The position numbers were made by a program, and so were the translations under genes. Below are positions 62,401 to 64,000 of a stretch of 64,000 nt of DNA, in pieces. The DNA is taken from assembly GCA_018857735.1 (NCBI GenBank), contig JABMCL010003792.1, positions 755,001 through 819,000 of the forward strand, given 5' to 3'. Every line of letters starts with the position of its first letter. Positions within the stretch are counted from its first letter, which is position 1. Origin of the DNA: Alviniconcha marisindica. Its lineage: Eukaryota > Mollusca > Gastropoda > Provannidae. The notes beneath the pieces are model-generated. The model was not told the origin of the DNA. It was given only the letters and a program-made list of their open reading frames with translations, and made no database searches.

Positions 62401-63655
62401 GCCCCTCCGCCACCCCCCCCCCCCACCACCACCACCACCACCAAGTGCTCTGCCATGGACAGGTTCATACACAGTTGCCAGAGTTTTCCCAACAGTTAAA
62501 CTTGTTCAAATTTGATCCATTTTAGTTAGAGATTTCATTTTTGACTCGCATGAGGAAAAAAAAACAAGAAAGGTAAAAGGAGTGGAGTTTCAGTGATGAA
62601 CATTTAAATGTTGACTGTTTCTCAGAGACTTTAAAAAAAAAAAAATGAAACTTTGCATGGTGATAACTGCCATTTAGCCTCAGTTGATGACCTTGACCCA
62701 GTCTGAAGGCCACAGGAGGGGAGTTTTGGAGAGAAAAAGATGAATTTTTTTTCCCTGTTTGAGTATGTCTTTGCTGAGCATTTACTCTTTTTGTTCAGCC
62801 TCAGAGTTGGTCATGTTGATTGGTCTCGATAGTGTTATGGTCATTTTGTTGTTTTGTTTGTGTGTTTTTTCTTTTTTTTCTTTCTTTCTTTTCGTAATTT
62901 GTGCAAATTTTTGCACCAGCTTTTTGTTGATACAGCGCAGAAGATTGTCTCCGTCTCTTTGCCATGGTTGGACTAATCATGCAAGCTGAATAGTTTTGTT
63001 GTCGCAAGATGGGAAAGGGAGGTGGAGGGAGAGCATCCTGCGTGTTTCTTCTGTTTGTCGCCATTCTCTCACGTTCATGTTAGTGGATCTGATGTAATCT
63101 TCACGCGTTGATGGGTTGTTCATGTTTAGCTGATTGGATCTTGCATTAATGTCTCTTGCGTGTTATGCTATTGGAACTAATCCCAGTTTCTGTTTGTGTT
63201 GAGGTTGTGTTAAAAACGTTTGAGGCAGTTCATGGAGAGAATGGTACGGTGAGGCTCGCGAGCTCACGGGCTTCTTCTGACTGAGAGAATATCTGAACTG
63301 GACATAATAATCTGGACGCTTTTGCTTTTCCGCGCTGTTCTCATGTTGCATGCAGTCGGCAGACCTGACGACACTTGTTCCTGGATCCACACACGGTCAT
63401 CAGCATGGGCTTTGCTTCACAATGCTGTGTACTGAGGAACATTTATCTTTAGTTGCGTTTCTTGTAGCTTAGTTCCTTGCCAAGCTTGTCGGCAGTTTTT
63501 GATCGGGGTGGTGGCATTGCTGTCTTGGAAAACAAACAAATGAGCGGTTGTGCCGTGCTGTCATTGTGTCTTTGCCTCTGCCCGCGGGTGAACTGTAGTC
63601 TTAGCTTCCCGTGTAAATGGTTGGCGACCTTTTCCTTGTGCCATCAAGTTTATGT
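62401..63655 (+). other. Non-coding stretch before the last exon candidate
   Basis: A short CAC/CCA repeat at 62410-62442, then unique AT-rich sequence. I see no recognisable gene. Confidence 0.6.
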
Positions 63656-63657
63656 GG

Positions 63658-63795
63658 GAGAGAGAGAGAGAGTGTGTGTGTGTATGTGAGTGCACTTGTG
63701 TGTGCATGTGTGTGTGATAGTTGTCTGTTTTTACGTGGTTGTGTGTGAGTGTGTGTGTGCGTGCGTGTGTGTGTGTGTGTGCGTGTGTGTGTTGG
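63658..63795 (+). repeat. GA/GT compound microsatellite
   Basis: GAGAGAGA then interrupted GTGTGT blocks, ending about 125 bases before a splice acceptor. Confidence 0.93.
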
Positions 63796-63921
63796 CTTCT
63801 CTCAGGTCTACTTGTATGGTGACAGCTTGAGCTTGACAGTATAGAGAGCCTGGTACATTCTCGGATGATGGAGTGCGTTTGATCTTGTCTGCTCATCTTC
63901 CCCTTTCCCTTTGGCACCCAG

Positions 63922-64000
63922 GCTGCCAGCTTCCTGATGTTAAAAAGAGATCTGCTGCACTTGGGGATGGTGCCAGAATCTCCGGCTGGACTGTCTCTTT
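63922..64000 (+). CDS. Candidate exon at window end (partial)
   Basis: A pyrimidine-rich stretch and GGCACCCAG precede 63922. The following 79 bases are open in at least two phases. In the phase that follows the GTAGTA site at 54131 it reads GCQLPDVKKRSAALGDGARI and on; in phase 0 it reads AASFLMLKRDLLHLGMVPES. I recognise neither. It may be an alternative last exon of the PP2A gene, an exon of the next gene, or nothing. Confidence 0.3.

Overview
This is eukaryotic nuclear DNA from an animal, most likely a lophotrochozoan and probably a gastropod mollusc. The evidence is GT-AG introns up to about 20 kb, single-copy metazoan genes, very abundant CA/GT, CT and poly-G/C tracts, and SINE-like dispersed repeats with short AT-rich tails. 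The species assignment is inference; the sequence alone does not fix it.

Two housekeeping genes can be assembled on the + strand. (1) TOMM20 (mitochondrial import receptor TOM20) lies at 32-9098 in five coding exons (153 codons before the stop), followed by a 3'UTR with AATAAA signals at 9530 and 9755. (2) A PP2A B56-type regulatory subunit (PPP2R5, closest to the epsilon class) lies at 16088-54147 in ten coding exons (464 codons). Its reading frame is continuous through every splice junction, and its length is close to that of vertebrate B56 epsilon. A last exon-like stretch begins at 63922 and runs off the window; it is either an alternative 3' exon of the PP2A gene or the start of another gene.

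Layout: 1-9.8 kb TOMM20; 9.8-15.4 kb intergenic DNA, very rich in alternating purine-pyrimidine tracts (possible Z-DNA); 15.4-54.15 kb the PP2A B56 gene, with introns full of minisatellites, dispersed repeats and one decayed transposon-like gene on the - strand (21.95-23.25 kb); 54.15-63.9 kb 3'UTR/intergenic DNA with pyrimidine-rich minisatellites. Most long open frames in the window are frames through simple repeats, not genes.

No operon-like cooperation is expected; the two proteins act separately, one at the outer mitochondrial membrane and one in cytosolic/nuclear PP2A holoenzymes. The most unusual structure is a tandem array in TOMM20 intron 4. About eleven ~60-bp units repeat the last 42-45 coding bases of exon 4 together with its splice donor, giving a row of decoy donors or candidate mini-exons. 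Other points of interest are a 33-bp coding-frame minisatellite beside B56 exon 9, a dispersed element found in both genes at different truncation states, two perfect stem-loops in the TOMM20 3'UTR, and the transposon-derived pseudogene. I found no CRISPR array, rRNA or intact functional tRNA.
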